Positions 24,766 through 34,154 of a DNA stretch of 62,243 bases are shown piece by piece (within the stretch, counting starts at the first letter, position 1; every line of letters starts with the position of its first letter). This stretch comes from Sphingomonadaceae bacterium. GTDB lineage: Bacteria > Pseudomonadota > Alphaproteobacteria > Sphingomonadales > Sphingomonadaceae. Position numbers and translations under genes: made by a program. The stretch lies in contig RFZB01000002.1 of the NCBI GenBank assembly GCA_009920915.1, forward strand, positions 1 through 62,243. Reading direction: 5' to 3'. The notes under the pieces are model-generated. The model saw only the letters and a program-made list of their open reading frames with translations, did not search any database and was not told the origin of the DNA.

Positions 24766-26301
24766 TTAGCGCAGGGCGCGGCGAAGTGCAATGCCAACAA
24801 GAGCAAGGAAGGCGGCAAAGATCAGCGACAAGGAATTGCCGAATTGCGCAAATAATGTGGGTGGCAAAGCTGGTGGCAAATAGGCCTCAATTGCACCCGC
24901 CTTTTGATAGGGCAAAGCCTTTTCAACTCGCCCCATTGCGTCGATAATGGCGGATATCCCTGTGGGGGTAGAGCGGACAACGGGCAGCCCTTCCTCCATT
25001 GCGCGCAGCTGTGCTTGGGCCAGATGCTGGGGCGGCCCCCAACTGCCAAACCACGCATCATTGGAAGGGTTAAAGATAAACGCAGGTCGGTTGGCGCGGT
25101 CAACCACATGGCCAGAAAAGATCATTTCGTAACAGACCTGAAAGCCAATTGTTCCAAAGCCCGGCACAGCTAAGGTGCGTGGCCCCGGCCCCGGCCAAAA
25201 ATCAATATCGCCGGGCACCAGCCGCGAGAGGCCAATCGCCGATAGCACAGGCCGCATGGGCAGATATTCGCCATAAGGCACAAGGTGCGCCTTGTCATAA
25301 CGGCCCGTCAAACGGCCATCGGGCATCAGCGCGAACACGCTGTTGCGGGCGCCTACCACACGGCCATCGGCAGCATATTCCAAAGCAACGCCCCCGGTTA
25401 GCAGGACGTCGTTCGGGCCAAGAAGAGAGGCAATTCGCAGGCGTGCGCCCGCATCTTCTTCCAGATAGTCAGGCACGGCGGCCTCAGGCCAAAGGACCAG
25501 ACGTGGCTCTTTGCCAGGCGCGCCCGTCATCTGTTCCAGCTTGCGGAAATTAACCGCGTTAAAGCTGTCCACGTGCTTGTCCTGCTGGCCGATATTGGGT
25601 TGGACAATCCGCAGCAGCGGCCCCGGCGTTTCGTCCAAGATGAAGATCCTGTTGATGGACCCGCCCGGCGCGAGAAGCAGGACGGACACGACGACTGCGC
25701 AGATAATCCCCCCGCCCCGCCAGCGTCTTTGGCTGATGAGCCACAGTCCACCGCCCAGCATTACAACAAGGCCTGAGACGCCATAGGTACCGATATAGGC
25801 AGAGGCTTGAGCGCTCTGTGTCACCGCAGCGGCAAGCGGGTTCCAAGCAAAGCCTGTAAACAGCGTGGCGCGGAGCAATTCCGCACCGATCCACGCCGCG
25901 GCAAACAGAAAGACTAGGCCTGAGTCGCGAGCGTGGCGGCCAAGGCGGACCGCCAAGGCTGCCGCGAGAGCTGGGTAGATTGCTAAGTAGAGCGACAGCA
26001 CGACCACCGCGACCCAGCCAAGCCATGCCGGCATCGCCGATTGATAGGCAAAAGACCCGGCAATCCAGTTGAGCCCGAGTACAAATTGCCCCAAACCAAA
26101 GGCATAGCCCCGCGCACATGCAGCCCGCCAATTATCTGCAATGTGCAGCAGGTGAAAAAGGATCGCCAAGCCTCCAAGCGTCAAAGGCCAATAGCCTAAA
26201 GGCGCAAAGCCTGTGGCGGACGTAAGTCCAGCGAGGAAGGCCAAGATTAAGGGATAGCGCAGCACAGCCTTGTGGCTAAAACGCATGGACCAGACATTCA
26301 A
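24766..26301 (-). CDS. lnt: Apolipoprotein N-acyltransferase Lnt
   Basis: Lnt adds the third acyl chain to lipoproteins in the inner membrane. The 511-residue product has about six N-terminal membrane segments (to about residue 215), a nitrilase-fold periplasmic domain and a last membrane helix (about 485-505). The triad is present: Glu in WPEAA, Lys in YDKAHLVPYGEY and Cys in QVCYEMIF. The start is ATG 26301; ATG 26286 is also possible. In related genomes lnt follows corC; here a dehydrogenase and a VOC gene lie between. Confidence 0.94.
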   Translation of the reverse strand: MNVWSMRFSHKAVLRYPLILAFLAGLTSATGFAPLGYWPLTLGGLAILFHLLHIADNWRAACARGYAFGLGQFVLGLNWIAGSFAYQSAMPAWLGWVAVVVLSLYLAIYPALAAALAVRLGRHARDSGLVFLFAAAWIGAELLRATLFTGFAWNPLAAAVTQSAQASAYIGTYGVSGLVVMLGGGLWLISQRRWRGGGIICAVVVSVLLLAPGGSINRIFILDETPGPLLRIVQPNIGQQDKHVDSFNAVNFRKLEQMTGAPGKEPRLVLWPEAAVPDYLEEDAGARLRIASLLGPNDVLLTGGVALEYAADGRVVGARNSVFALMPDGRLTGRYDKAHLVPYGEYLPMRPVLSAIGLSRLVPGDIDFWPGPGPRTLAVPGFGTIGFQVCYEMIFSGHVVDRANRPAFIFNPSNDAWFGSWGPPQHLAQAQLRAMEEGLPVVRSTPTGISAIIDAMGRVEKALPYQKAGAIEAYLPPALPPTLFAQFGNSLSLIFAAFLALVGIALRRALR

Positions 26302-26345
26302 GCTTTGTCTTGCCTTGGCTGTAATTGGGCCTATCCCCTTTTTGC

Positions 26346-26762
26346 ATGAGACCCTTTCACCTTGCTTTTCCCGTGCATGATCTGGATGCCGCCCGCGCCT
26401 TTTATTGCGGGGTTTTGGGCTGTGGCGAAGGCCGGAGTTCTGATCACTGGATCGATTTTGATCTTTATGGGCACCAGATTGTCGCGCATCTGGATCCTAA
26501 GGCGCAGCCTGTTTCGGCGAGCAGCGCAGTGGACGGCCATGACGTGCCCGTGCCGCATTTTGGCGTGGTGCTGACGATGGACCAATGGACAGCTCTTGCC
26601 GATCGGTTGAAGGCGGCCGGTACGCGTTTCGGTATAGAGCCCTATATCCGCTTCAAGGGCCAACCCGGCGAGCAAGCAACCATGTTCTTTTATGATCCCA
26701 GCGGCAATGCGCTGGAATTCAAGGCCTTTGCCGACGACGCAATGCTGTTTGCCACCAGTTAA
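26346..26762 (+). CDS. VOC family (glyoxalase-like) protein
   Basis: The 138-residue protein has two paired beta-alpha-beta-beta-beta units of the vicinal oxygen chelate fold. [17 protein letters not shown] supplies the first metal-binding His, the HFGVVL segment a second, and GNALEFKAF the Glu. The form resembles uncharacterised glyoxalase/bleomycin-resistance-like proteins often annotated as dioxygenases; the substrate is unknown. ATG 26346 is preferred over TTG 26325 for the fold start. It is divergent from lnt and ends 14 bases before the convergent dehydrogenase gene. Confidence 0.82.
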   Translation: MRPFHLAFPVHDLDAARAFYCGVLGCGEGRSSDHWIDFDLYGHQIVAHLDPKAQPVSASSAVDGHDVPVPHFGVVLTMDQWTALADRLKAAGTRFGIEPYIRFKGQPGEQATMFFYDPSGNALEFKAFADDAMLFATS

Positions 26763-26775
26763 GCGGGACGGCGGC

Positions 26776-28122
26776 TTATTTTGCCGCCGTTACTCGCCAA
26801 ATGCGGTTGCCCGCATCATCCGCGACCAATAGCCCACCTGCCGCATCGACAATGACACCTGCCGGGCGGCCCTGTGCCTCGCCCTTGGCGTTCAAAAAGC
26901 CTGTCAGCACGTCGACGGGCTTGGCCTTGGCATCGGGGAAACCGCGCGCGTTAAACGGCACATAAATAACTTTATAGCCTGAGGGCGGGTTGCGGTTCCA
27001 CGATCCATGCTGGCCAATAAAGGCGCCATTGGCAAAGTTTGCACCCAGCTTTGCACCATTGGCAAAGGCCAAGCCCAGCGAGGCCGTATGGGCGCCCAGC
27101 GCATAATTGGGCCGCTTTACATATTGCTGCAAATCGGGCCGCTGCGGCTGGACGCGGTGGTCGGTCATGCGCCAGTAAAACCACGGCCAGCCATAATGGC
27201 CACCAAAATCAACAGTCGCGAGATAATCGGGCGGAATATCTGGGCCCAGTTGATCGCGCTCATTCACGGTGGTCCAGAGATAGCCTGACTTCGGCTCATA
27301 AGCGAGGCCATTGGGGTTGCGCAGACCCGCTGTATAGATCCGGAAGGTCTTCTGCTTGGGGAAGACTTCCAACACATTGGCACGATATTCTTCGCTCTTC
27401 AGGCCATTTTCACCGATATTGCTGTTCGACCCCACGGTCACAAGCAGCGTCTTTTTATCAGGTGAGGCAATCACATTGCGCGTCCAATGATTATTGGGCG
27501 CAGAAGATGGAAGCGGCACAATCCGCTCTCCCTTGGCTGTGATTTTGTTGTCGCCCGTTTTATAGGGGAAAGCCATCAGGCTATCGGTGTTGGCGATGTA
27601 GAGCGTATTGTCGACCAGCTCCATGCCATAGGGCGAATTCAGCCCATTTTCAGCCGTCAGCAGCACCGAGCGCATATCCACTGTGCCATCGCCGTCGCTG
27701 TCCCGCAGCAAGGTGATGCGATTGGCCGATACATCAGACCCATTGGCCGATTTCATGATCTTTCGGGCAATCCAATCGGCAATGCCTTGGGTGGGCCGTG
27801 CGGGCTGCGTGCTTTCTGCCACCAGCACATCGCCATTGGGCAACAGCTTCATCCAGCGTGGATGATCCAGATCACGAGCAAATTCTGCCACTTGAAGGCC
27901 GGGCGCAGCAATTGGCTTGGCATTGCCTTGCCATCCCGTCACCTTGGCAATGACAATGGAGGGAAAGGCTTCTTGCTGAATTTTGGTCAGATCGGGATTT
28001 GGCCCATAAAGTTTGGCAATATCAATTTCTGATTTTGCCGGGGTGCTCAAATACCAAATGCCGCCGCCCAAACCGACAACGACAAGCCCGGAAATGATCT
28101 TTGCGTGGGTGCGCCAGTTCAT
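26776..28122 (-). CDS. Membrane-anchored PQQ-dependent sorbosone dehydrogenase-type protein
   Basis: The 448-residue product starts at ATG 28122 with a GGGAGAG site. It has one N-terminal membrane anchor (about 9-27) followed by a periplasmic propeller of the L-sorbosone/glucose dehydrogenase group. Segments include LDHPRWMKLLPNGDVLVAES, NSPYGMELVDNTLYIANTD, GLRNPNGLAYEP and a C-terminal RPAGVIVDAAGGLLVADDAGNRIW. Substrate and cofactor are inferred from the family. It interrupts the usual corC-lnt neighbourhood and may share transcripts with neither. Confidence 0.87.
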   Translation of the reverse strand: MNWRTHAKIISGLVVVGLGGGIWYLSTPAKSEIDIAKLYGPNPDLTKIQQEAFPSIVIAKVTGWQGNAKPIAAPGLQVAEFARDLDHPRWMKLLPNGDVLVAESTQPARPTQGIADWIARKIMKSANGSDVSANRITLLRDSDGDGTVDMRSVLLTAENGLNSPYGMELVDNTLYIANTDSLMAFPYKTGDNKITAKGERIVPLPSSAPNNHWTRNVIASPDKKTLLVTVGSNSNIGENGLKSEEYRANVLEVFPKQKTFRIYTAGLRNPNGLAYEPKSGYLWTTVNERDQLGPDIPPDYLATVDFGGHYGWPWFYWRMTDHRVQPQRPDLQQYVKRPNYALGAHTASLGLAFANGAKLGANFANGAFIGQHGSWNRNPPSGYKVIYVPFNARGFPDAKAKPVDVLTGFLNAKGEAQGRPAGVIVDAAGGLLVADDAGNRIWRVTAAK

Positions 28123-28200
28123 GCTGCTCTCCCTAAATGTTTCGCCGAGGTATAGCTGGCCTGCATAGATCGGCAAGCACGCTCAAATTTGGACAGGCGT

Positions 28201-29085
28201 CTATTTGCCAAAGGCGCTTTCTAAAACAGGGGCGTGGAGCCGCAGTCGCGTGACGCGCCGCTCATCCGCCTCGGTGACTTCCAAGCGCCAGCCGCTGTCA
28301 TGCGCCAGCAGCTCGCCCACGGCAGGCACATGGCCAGCCAGCACAAAGGCAAGGCCGCCCAAGGTATCGACATCTTCGTCAATTTCGCCAAGGCGCGGAT
28401 CAATCATTTCCGCCACATCTTCCAGCGGCGCGCGCGCATCGGCCTCCCAAATGCCGTCCTCAACATTGGCCAGCATAGCAACCGGTGCATCATCATGTTC
28501 ATCTTCGATATCGCCGACAATTTCCTCGACCAGATCCTCAATGGTCACCAGCCCTTCGGTGCCCGAATATTCATCAATCACAATGGCAAGGTGCATCCGC
28601 TTGGCGCGCATATCGGCCAAAAGATCCAGTACGCCGCGCGCGGCTGGCACATACAGAGGCTGGCGGATCAGGCGGGTTATGGTGGCGGGTGGCTTGCGGT
28701 TGCGCGCCAATATCCCAAAGACGTCCTTGATGTGGACCATGCCGACCACATCATCGAGATTGTCTTTATACACGGGCAGGCGGCTGTGCCCGGCCTCGGC
28801 AAAGGCCTTCACCAATTCGGCAAAGCTGGTGGTGGTGGGGATCGCGATAATGTCACTGCGCGGGACGGCAATGTCGCCGACCGTGCGTTCGCCAAAATGC
28901 AGCAAATTCTTGAGCATTTCGCGCTCAATAGCGGACAGGTCGCCTTTGGCGGGGCGTTCACCCTCTTCCTCAGCCTCTTCAATTGCATCCTCAATCTGGT
29001 CGCGCAGCGAGGCTTCGCGCCTCCAGAACATCAGCGATCTCAGCGATTGAAACCAAGATCGGCTACTACTTCCATCCTCCGTCAT
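28201..29085 (-). CDS. corC: CorC/HlyC-type CBS-domain protein
   Basis: The 294-residue cytoplasmic protein has a tandem CBS pair (about 70-200; MVHIKDVFGIL and GTEGLVTIEDLVEEIVGDIEDE) and a C-terminal transporter-associated CorC_HlyC domain. It has no membrane domain. CorC-type proteins are linked to Mg/Co efflux in some species; the molecular role is not settled. The ATG 29085 lies one base after the ybeY stop, so the longer frame upstream was rejected. Confidence 0.92.
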   Translation of the reverse strand: MTEDGSSSRSWFQSLRSLMFWRREASLRDQIEDAIEEAEEEGERPAKGDLSAIEREMLKNLLHFGERTVGDIAVPRSDIIAIPTTTSFAELVKAFAEAGHSRLPVYKDNLDDVVGMVHIKDVFGILARNRKPPATITRLIRQPLYVPAARGVLDLLADMRAKRMHLAIVIDEYSGTEGLVTIEDLVEEIVGDIEDEHDDAPVAMLANVEDGIWEADARAPLEDVAEMIDPRLGEIDEDVDTLGGLAFVLAGHVPAVGELLAHDSGWRLEVTEADERRVTRLRLHAPVLESAFGK

Positions 29086-29086
29086 G

Positions 29087-29593
29087 TCAGCGCGTCTCAT
29101 CTCCATAGGGATCGTCATGGCCCAATTGCGCCATGATGAGGCGTTCCAGCCCCTCCATCTCTTCAGCGTCTGTCTCTGATATATGATCAAAGCCGATCAG
29201 ATGCAAAACGCCATGTACAATCAAATGTGTTGCGTGGGCCGCCATGGCAATGCCCTTGTCTTGTGCCTCGCGGGCACAGGTCTCTTGCGCCAGCACAATA
29301 TCGCCCAGCATAATCTCGGGAAATGGGCTGTCGGCCAGCTCGGCTATCTCTTCGGGCGCAAACATGGGGAAGGACAAGACGTTGGTGGGCTTGTCCTTGC
29401 CGCGATAGTCACGATTGAGACTCTGCACCTCGGCATCGCGCGTCAGGCGAATGGCAATTTCAACGGGCGTGTCGATCTCGGCCAAATGGGCGTGGGGTGA
29501 CAGGCGAATGGCGCAGTCGGCCGCGCGCGTGGCAAGTGTTGCCCAGTCGGTTCCTGCATCCCAGCCTTCATTCAACAGCGCAGCTTCAATCAT
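29087..29593 (-). CDS. ybeY: Endoribonuclease YbeY (rRNA maturation)
   Basis: YbeY is a zinc endoribonuclease for 16S rRNA 3' end maturation and ribosome quality control. The 168-residue product has the zinc motif H127-x3-H131-x5-H137 (HGVLHLIGFDH) and the conserved RGKDKPTNVLSFP segment. Its ATG overlaps the phoH stop (ATGA). Confidence 0.95.
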   Translation of the reverse strand: MIEAALLNEGWDAGTDWATLATRAADCAIRLSPHAHLAEIDTPVEIAIRLTRDAEVQSLNRDYRGKDKPTNVLSFPMFAPEEIAELADSPFPEIMLGDIVLAQETCAREAQDKGIAMAAHATHLIVHGVLHLIGFDHISETDAEEMEGLERLIMAQLGHDDPYGDETR

Positions 29594-30594
29594 CGTGGCG
29601 CGCTGTCCGGCCCTTCATAGGCTTCGACAATCCGCCCGACGATGGGGTGGCGGACAACATCTGCCGCGTTAAAGCGCACCGTGGCAATGCTCTCCACTCC
29701 CTCCAGACGCGAGACAGCATCGGCAAGGCCCGATTTGCTCTGGTCAGGCAAATCAACCTGACGCGGGTCACCGCAAATCACCATCCGGCTGTTCATGCCA
29801 AAGCGCGTGAGGAACATTTTCATTTGGGCCGGTGTGGTGTTCTGGGCTTCGTCCAAAATGATGAAGCTATCGGCCAAAGTGCGGCCGCGCATAAACGCAA
29901 TGGGCGCAATTTCAATTTCGCCACTGGCAATCCGCCGCTCGACTTGTTCAGCGGGCAGGCAATCATAAAGGGCATCGTAGAGCGGGCGGAGATAGGGATC
30001 GACCTTTTCCTTCATATCGCCCGGCAAAAAGCCCAGCCGCTCGCCCGCTTCGACGGCGGGGCGGGACAGGATCAATCGGTCCACCGACCCGGTAATCAAC
30101 TGCGCCACAGCTTGCGCCACTGCCAGATAGGTTTTGCCCGTGCCCGCTGGGCCGAGGGCAAAGATCACGTCATTGCGCGTCAATGCTTCCATATAGCGAA
30201 TTTGCGTGGCCGAGCGCGGAACAATGGTCTTCTTGCGCGTGCGGATCATGACGGGCGGCTGCTCGCCCGTGTCATGGCGAATAATGCCATCCAGCGTTGG
30301 TTCGGCGGACATAGAAATGGCCGCCGAGACAGTGCCCGCATCCACCTCTTCACCATGCACAATGCGGTTATACAGCCCCGTCAGCACATCGCGCGCACGC
30401 CCAATGGAACTGGCCTCGCCCTCAATTTGCAGCCGATTGCCGCGTGCTGCGATATAAACCCCCAGCGCATTTTCAATGGCGACCAGATTCTGGTCATAAT
30501 GCCCAAAAACGGCGCCCAGCAATTGCGGACGATCAAACACCACCTCGATACGGGCACGGTCGCCCGGTTGGGCAGGTTGGGGTTTACGCGGCAT
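29590..30594 (-). CDS. phoH: PhoH-like ATPase (YbeZ)
   Basis: This is a predicted RNA-linked ATPase that partners YbeY. The 334-residue protein has an N-terminal KH-like region, the P-loop GPAGTGKT (148-155), the [20 protein letters not shown] segment and Walker [12 protein letters not shown]. Its start overlaps the miaB 3' end by 11 bases and its stop overlaps ybeY, so miaB-phoH-ybeY are coupled. Confidence 0.95.
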   Translation of the reverse strand: MPRKPQPAQPGDRARIEVVFDRPQLLGAVFGHYDQNLVAIENALGVYIAARGNRLQIEGEASSIGRARDVLTGLYNRIVHGEEVDAGTVSAAISMSAEPTLDGIIRHDTGEQPPVMIRTRKKTIVPRSATQIRYMEALTRNDVIFALGPAGTGKTYLAVAQAVAQLITGSVDRLILSRPAVEAGERLGFLPGDMKEKVDPYLRPLYDALYDCLPAEQVERRIASGEIEIAPIAFMRGRTLADSFIILDEAQNTTPAQMKMFLTRFGMNSRMVICGDPRQVDLPDQSKSGLADAVSRLEGVESIATVRFNAADVVRHPIVGRIVEAYEGPDSAPR

Positions 30595-31903
30595 TCAAAT
30601 CCTTGCTTATTGGGGTGCCAGCAACGCTGTTTGGCCCTGCTGATACCAGATGAACATCCACCATGTCACCGATTTGTGCATCAGAAATGACATGAACGGA
30701 TTGCAACCATGGCGATTTGCCAATCTTCTGACCCGGCAGCTTGCCATTGCGTTCCAACAGCACCTGCGTTGTTTTGCCAATGCTGGCTTGGTTAAAGGCC
30801 AATTGCTGCGCATTGAGCAAGGCTTGCAAGCGTTGTAGCCGATCGTCCACCACCTCAGGCGCAATCTGATCGTCCATTGTGGCAGCCGGCGTCCCCGGAC
30901 GCGGCGAATATTTAAAGCTGAAGGCCAGCGCATAATTTGCGGCTTCAATCAGGCGCAGCGTATCTTCAAACTCCGCCTCGGTTTCCCCCGGGAAGCCGAC
31001 AATGAAATCGCCTGACAAGGCAATATCCGGTCGTGCGGCCCGCACACGATCAATGATCTTAAGATACGACTCTGCCGTATGCTTGCGGTTCATGGCTTTG
31101 AGCACACGATCATTGCCGGACTGCACCGGCAGATGGAGGAACGGCATGAGCTTTTCCACCTCGGCGTGCGCGCGGATCAGCCCTTCGGTCATGTCATTGG
31201 GGTGGCTGGTGGTATAGCGGATGCGGGCCAAACCCGGGATGGCATCAAGCGCGCGGATCAAGTGATCGAGGCCCTTGCCCTCTTCTTCCCACGCATTCAC
31301 ATTCTGGCCGAGCAGCGTGATTTCTTTGGCACCCGCATCGACCAGCGCCTTGGCTTCATCGACAATTGCGGAAAAGCTGCGGCTGATTTCCCCGCCACGC
31401 GTATAGGGCACAACGCAATAGGTGCAGAATTTGTCGCACCCCTCTTGCACCGTTAAAAAGGCGGTTGCGCCCGTCTTGCGGCGCGCAGGCAGTTTGGAGA
31501 ATTTGTCCAGACCCGGCAGGTCGAGATCATGCACGCGTTCGCCAGCCGCTGCCCGTGCGATCATCGACGGCAATTCATGATAGGCTTGCGGGCCGACAAC
31601 AATGTCCACATCGCGCGTGCGTGCGGTTACTTCCGTGCCTTCGGCTTGCGCCACACAGCCAGCAACCGCAATCATCGGGCGGCTGCCATCTTCGCGGCGT
31701 TGGCGGCCAATGTCGGAATAGACCTTTTCCACTGCCTTTTCACGAATGTGGCAGGTGTTAAGGACCACCAGTTCCGCTTCGCCCTCCGGCGCTGCGGCCA
31801 TGCCTTGCGCCCCCAGCAGTTCAGCCATGCGCTCGCCATCATAGACGTTCATTTGGCAGCCAAAGGATTTGACGTGAAAGCTTTTGGGTGTTGGTCGAGT
31901 CAT
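30584..31903 (-). CDS. miaB: tRNA-i6A37 methylthiotransferase MiaB
   Basis: MiaB is a radical-SAM enzyme making ms2i6A37 in UNN-decoding tRNAs. From ATG 31903 the product is 439 residues. Auxiliary cluster cysteines are C16 (FGCQMN), C51 (NTCHIREKA) and C83 (AGCVAQ). The radical-SAM motif is C156-x3-C160-x2-C163. A C-terminal TRAM domain is present. It is the second A37 methylthiotransferase in the window beside MtaB. Confidence 0.96.
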   Translation of the reverse strand: MTRPTPKSFHVKSFGCQMNVYDGERMAELLGAQGMAAAPEGEAELVVLNTCHIREKAVEKVYSDIGRQRREDGSRPMIAVAGCVAQAEGTEVTARTRDVDIVVGPQAYHELPSMIARAAAGERVHDLDLPGLDKFSKLPARRKTGATAFLTVQEGCDKFCTYCVVPYTRGGEISRSFSAIVDEAKALVDAGAKEITLLGQNVNAWEEEGKGLDHLIRALDAIPGLARIRYTTSHPNDMTEGLIRAHAEVEKLMPFLHLPVQSGNDRVLKAMNRKHTAESYLKIIDRVRAARPDIALSGDFIVGFPGETEAEFEDTLRLIEAANYALAFSFKYSPRPGTPAATMDDQIAPEVVDDRLQRLQALLNAQQLAFNQASIGKTTQVLLERNGKLPGQKIGKSPWLQSVHVISDAQIGDMVDVHLVSAGPNSVAGTPISKDLNAA

Positions 31904-31913
31904 GCCCCGCGCC

Positions 31914-32669
31914 CTAGCCCAGCCCCAAGGCGGCGGCAATCTCGGCGCGGCTATGGGCGGCAATGGCCTTGCGATCCGCAAAATCCGCATGGCTTAACGG
32001 GGCCAAGAAATAGATCCGAACCGGGAACCGCCCTGGCCGACTGAGAACGCGCAGCGCATTGGCGCCAAAACTTTCCTCCCCGACCCATGCAATTTCGCCC
32101 ACAATTGGCCCATAATCGAGCGCAATGGGTTGAATAGAAATCTCATCCGGGGCCGGGGTGACGGCCGAAATAAGCGAGGATCGAAAGGGCAAAAGCGCAC
32201 TGCCATCCGCCGTTGTGCCTTCGGGAAACAAGGTGATGGGCTGGCCAGACAGCAGTCCGCGCTGCAAGGCCGTGGCTTGGTGATGGGCGGTGTGGCGCGC
32301 CTCGCGCTCAACATAGACGGTGTTGTTGCTGGTCGTCAGCCAACCAATGAGCGGCCATGGCTTCATATCGGCTTTGGCAACAAAGGCGCAGCGCGTTTGC
32401 CCCGCCAATGTCAGCACGTCGAGCCAACTGATATGGTTGGCAATATACAAAACGTTCCGACGAATGGGGGATCCCGTCACGCGGACATCTGCGCCAGCAA
32501 TCCAGCCTACGCTGCGCAGAAACAGCCCCGCAATCGGAGACTGGCGATCAAAGAGGCGCCATAGCAGGTGCAAGGGCAACAAGACCAAAAGCACCGCAAC
32601 AATTGCGGCAATCCGCACAAAGGCGCGCGGATGCGTGCGTTCAACTCTTGCGATCGAGTGCGACGCCAT
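31914..32669 (-). CDS. plsC: 1-acyl-sn-glycerol-3-phosphate acyltransferase
   Basis: PlsC makes phosphatidic acid at the inner membrane. The 251-residue product has an N-terminal membrane helix (about 17-38), the catalytic NHISWLD (H79 and D84) and FPEGTT (148-153). Its start overlaps the end of fur by 29 bases, and it ends 10 bases before miaB, so fur-plsC-miaB-phoH-ybeY-corC reads as one transcription unit. Confidence 0.92.
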   Translation of the reverse strand: MASHSIARVERTHPRAFVRIAAIVAVLLVLLPLHLLWRLFDRQSPIAGLFLRSVGWIAGADVRVTGSPIRRNVLYIANHISWLDVLTLAGQTRCAFVAKADMKPWPLIGWLTTSNNTVYVEREARHTAHHQATALQRGLLSGQPITLFPEGTTADGSALLPFRSSLISAVTPAPDEISIQPIALDYGPIVGEIAWVGEESFGANALRVLSRPGRFPVRIYFLAPLSHADFADRKAIAAHSRAEIAAALGLG

Positions 32670-33063
32670 AAAGTTCCATACGATGGTCTACCAAACGGAA
32701 GCCCAGCCGTTCGGCAATCACTTTTTGCAAGGCTTCCAATTCGGGATCTACAAATTCAATCACGCGGCCAGTTTCGACATCAATCAAATGGTCATGATGC
32801 GCTTCGGCCGCCGCTTCATAGCGGGAGCGGCCATCGCCAAAATCATGCCGTTCTAAAATGCCGGCCTCTTCAAACAGGCGAACGGTGCGATAGACCGTGG
32901 CAATTGAGATGCCCGGGTCAATTGCTGACGCCCGTTCATGCACGGCTTCGACATCGGGGTGGTCCGCTGCTTCGGACAGGACCTTTGCAATCACACGACG
33001 TTGGTCGGTAATGCGCAGCCCCTTTTCATGGCACAAAGCCTCAACATCAATATAGCGGTTCAT
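32641..33063 (-). CDS. Fur-family metal regulator, Mur-like
   Basis: The 140-residue protein has a winged-helix domain (LRITDQRRVIAKVL, ISIATVYRTVRLFEEAGI) and a dimerisation/metal domain with EAHHDHLID and a C-terminal DHRMELYG. The CxxC of enterobacterial Fur is replaced (HLIDVETGRVIEF), as in alphaproteobacterial Mur proteins that sense manganese or report iron weakly. Whether this one answers to Fe or Mn cannot be told. Its ATG lies directly after the mucR terminator and no clear Shine-Dalgarno site is seen, so a leaderless transcript is possible. Confidence 0.92.
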   Translation of the reverse strand: MNRYIDVEALCHEKGLRITDQRRVIAKVLSEAADHPDVEAVHERASAIDPGISIATVYRTVRLFEEAGILERHDFGDGRSRYEAAAEAHHDHLIDVETGRVIEFVDPELEALQKVIAERLGFRLVDHRMELYGVALDRKS

Positions 33064-33064
33064 G

Positions 33065-33112
33065 CAAAAAATCCGGGGCCAGAAAACAGGATCATTCCTG
33101 TCTTCTAGCCCC
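33065..33112 (-). terminator. Rho-independent terminator between mucR and fur
   Basis: On the minus strand GGGGCTAGAAGACAGGA pairs (one G-T and one mismatch) with CCTGTTTTCTGGCCCC across a short loop, followed by six T. It ends two bases before the fur ATG. Confidence 0.85.
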
Positions 33113-33137
33113 TGATTTTCTCAACGCAAAGGTTAGA

Positions 33138-33569
33138 TTATGCCTTGGCGGACTTGCGGCGGCGGCCGGCGGGTTTGCGGCCCAAGCCAATTTGCATGGC
33201 AAGGCTGCGGCGCTGCTCTGCATAATTGGGGGCAACCATCGGATAATCGCGGGGAAGGCCCCATTTTGCGCGATAATCGTCAGGCGTCATGCCATAATGC
33301 GTCATCAAATGGCGCTTCAACATTTTCAGCTTTTTGCCATCTTCCAAGCAGATGATGTAATCTGGCTTGATCGACGCGCGGATCGAAACGGCCGGTTCAG
33401 GTGCGGCAACCTCGATTGGCGCCGGTGCGCCAAGTTTGGTCAGCGCCCCGTGCACATTGGCAATAAGGTGCGGCAAATCAGCGACAGCTACAGAGTTGTT
33501 GCTGACATGTGCGGCCACAATATCCGCTGTTAGAGTAATCAGCGTTTCATTAAGGTTGGTGTCAGTCAT
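33138..33569 (-). CDS. mucR: MucR/Ros-family transcriptional regulator
   Basis: MucR proteins are zinc-finger, AT-rich-DNA-binding regulators acting in alphaproteobacteria in an H-NS-like way. The 143-residue product has an N-terminal oligomerisation region (about 1-45) and the Ros finger (about 70-115) with CLEDGKKLKMLKRHLMTHYG, where Asp stands in place of the second Cys as in many MucR. GLPRDYPMVAPNYAEQR and a basic tail follow. The 120-base AT-rich upstream region suits autoregulation. Confidence 0.93.
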   Translation of the reverse strand: MTDTNLNETLITLTADIVAAHVSNNSVAVADLPHLIANVHGALTKLGAPAPIEVAAPEPAVSIRASIKPDYIICLEDGKKLKMLKRHLMTHYGMTPDDYRAKWGLPRDYPMVAPNYAEQRRSLAMQIGLGRKPAGRRRKSAKA

Positions 33570-33689
33570 GATATGTCTCTTATCTGGCGATGCACCTCAG
33601 AAAACCTGCCATATCGGCAGATCCCGCGTGCAATGTCTTCTCGTTTAAGAAATTAATAAGTACTTGTTTATTTTGTTTTAAAATAAAAA
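33570..33689 (-). promoter_or_regulatory. AT-rich upstream region of mucR
   Basis: This gap is markedly AT-rich, with runs such as TTTATTTTGTTTT and AAATTAATAAG, in a GC-rich chromosome. The AT-rich character continues into the 3' part of rimI (to about 33830). It is the expected location of the mucR promoter and of MucR binding. No exact promoter is assigned. Confidence 0.5.
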
Positions 33690-34154
33690 TCACAGTGTCA
33701 ACTGCAGTGTCAAAGCATCAAAGTGATTATTATCTAATCCGCGATAATAATTTTGCCGCTTTCCGATCTGAGTAAATCCCAAATGAGTGTAAAGTTCAAG
33801 CGCAGCATTGCCTGAGCGCACTTCAAGAATAACCTTTTTGACACTATTTTTCACACACCAATCCGTAACCGATCTAACCAATAGTTTGCCTATGCCTTGG
33901 CGGCGCTGGTCAGTGTCCGTTGCAATCAACAATAATTCTGCTTCATCGAGAACATAACGGGCAAGGGCAAAGCCAAGAACAGCGTCGCCTTTAACAGCAA
34001 GGCGCAGCATTGTGCCGGGCAGGCAAAGCAGCCCACGGCATTGTTCCGCCGTCCAAGCCTCGCCAAAGGCGGGGTCAAAGGCATTTTGCATGACCGGCAT
34101 GATCCGGTCCACACTGTGAAAATCACCGGCAATAACTTGAATGTCAGCAGTCAT
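33690..34154 (-). CDS. rimI: Ribosomal protein alanine N-acetyltransferase family (GNAT)
   Basis: The 154-residue GNAT protein has the acetyl-CoA loop QRRQGIGK (83-90), a beta-bulge region AELLLIATD and VRSGNAALELYTHLGF. RimI acetylates the N-terminus of bS18. Coupling to tsaB (ATGA overlap) supports the name. The 3' third is AT-rich compared with neighbours and includes several codons rare elsewhere in the window, such as TTA and AAT. Confidence 0.88.
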   Translation of the reverse strand: MTADIQVIAGDFHSVDRIMPVMQNAFDPAFGEAWTAEQCRGLLCLPGTMLRLAVKGDAVLGFALARYVLDEAELLLIATDTDQRRQGIGKLLVRSVTDWCVKNSVKKVILEVRSGNAALELYTHLGFTQIGKRQNYYRGLDNNHFDALTLQLTL

